Source: Pseudomonadota bacterium (GTDB lineage Bacteria > Pseudomonadota > Gammaproteobacteria > Steroidobacterales > Steroidobacteraceae). Taken from it: a DNA stretch of 5,593 nucleotides. This document shows positions 5,557-5,593 of this stretch, one piece after another. The stretch is from contig JAKADE010000211.1 in NCBI GenBank assembly GCA_021820785.1, positions 1-5,593 of the forward strand, written 5' to 3'. How positions within the stretch are numbered: the stretch's first letter is position 1; each line of letters opens with the position of its first letter. The position numbers and the translations under genes are program-made. Under the pieces are notes generated by a model. That model ran no database searches. It was not told the DNA's origin and saw only the letters and a list, made by a program, of their open reading frames with translations.

Positions 5557-5593
5557 GCGGGGCTCAACATTACGTTCTGGTCATGCACGGTTC
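5557..5593 (+). other. Unassigned sequence after apt, possible start of a next gene
   Basis: Thirty-seven bases remain before the window edge. An ATG at 5583 begins Met-His-Gly, but there is no Shine-Dalgarno, and three codons cannot support a gene call. No terminator hairpin for apt is visible. Confidence 0.2.

Overview
This is a GC-rich, densely coded stretch of bacterial chromosome. The gene content suggests a proteobacterium, most likely a gammaproteobacterium of the Xanthomonadales/Nevskiales kind. The pointers are an EAL-CBS-GGDEF c-di-GMP protein, a DUF4136 lipoprotein with a Gram-negative outer-membrane type lipobox, a nitroreductase that resembles E. coli YdjA almost end to end, and a proteobacterial-length Apt. 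The taxonomic guess is inference. No rRNA, tRNA, CRISPR array, insertion sequence or phage gene is visible.

Layout from left to right: (1) the 3' two-thirds of a GH15 glucoamylase gene (+), cut by the left edge; (2) a 109-bp gap with an 8-bp inverted repeat and a promoter-like -10 placed so that the mRNA would be leaderless; (3) a c-di-GMP turnover gene (+) with intact EAL and CBS regions, whose GGDEF domain is thrown out of frame by the apparent loss of one base near 3033; (4) a leader of about 120 nt with hairpins and a strong Shine-Dalgarno sequence, then a DUF4136 lipoprotein gene (+); (5) a convergent gap with two hairpins, one of them 13 bp; (6) a YdjA-like nitroreductase gene (-); (7) a 49-bp divergent promoter region; (8) apt (+), adenine phosphoribosyltransferase; (9) 37 bp of unassigned sequence at the right edge.

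The genes do not form one pathway. They are glycan hydrolysis, second-messenger signalling, an envelope lipoprotein, a flavoenzyme and purine salvage, each apparently with its own promoter. I see no convincing new multi-gene system. The points most worth following are at the DNA/RNA level: the frameshift at a metal-binding aspartate codon of the GGDEF domain; a 30-nt near-perfect palindrome inside the CBS coding region; two start regions (EAL gene and apt) with the same TACAGT-8 nt-ATG layout and no Shine-Dalgarno; and a 7-nt exact complement to the lipoprotein Shine-Dalgarno within its own leader.
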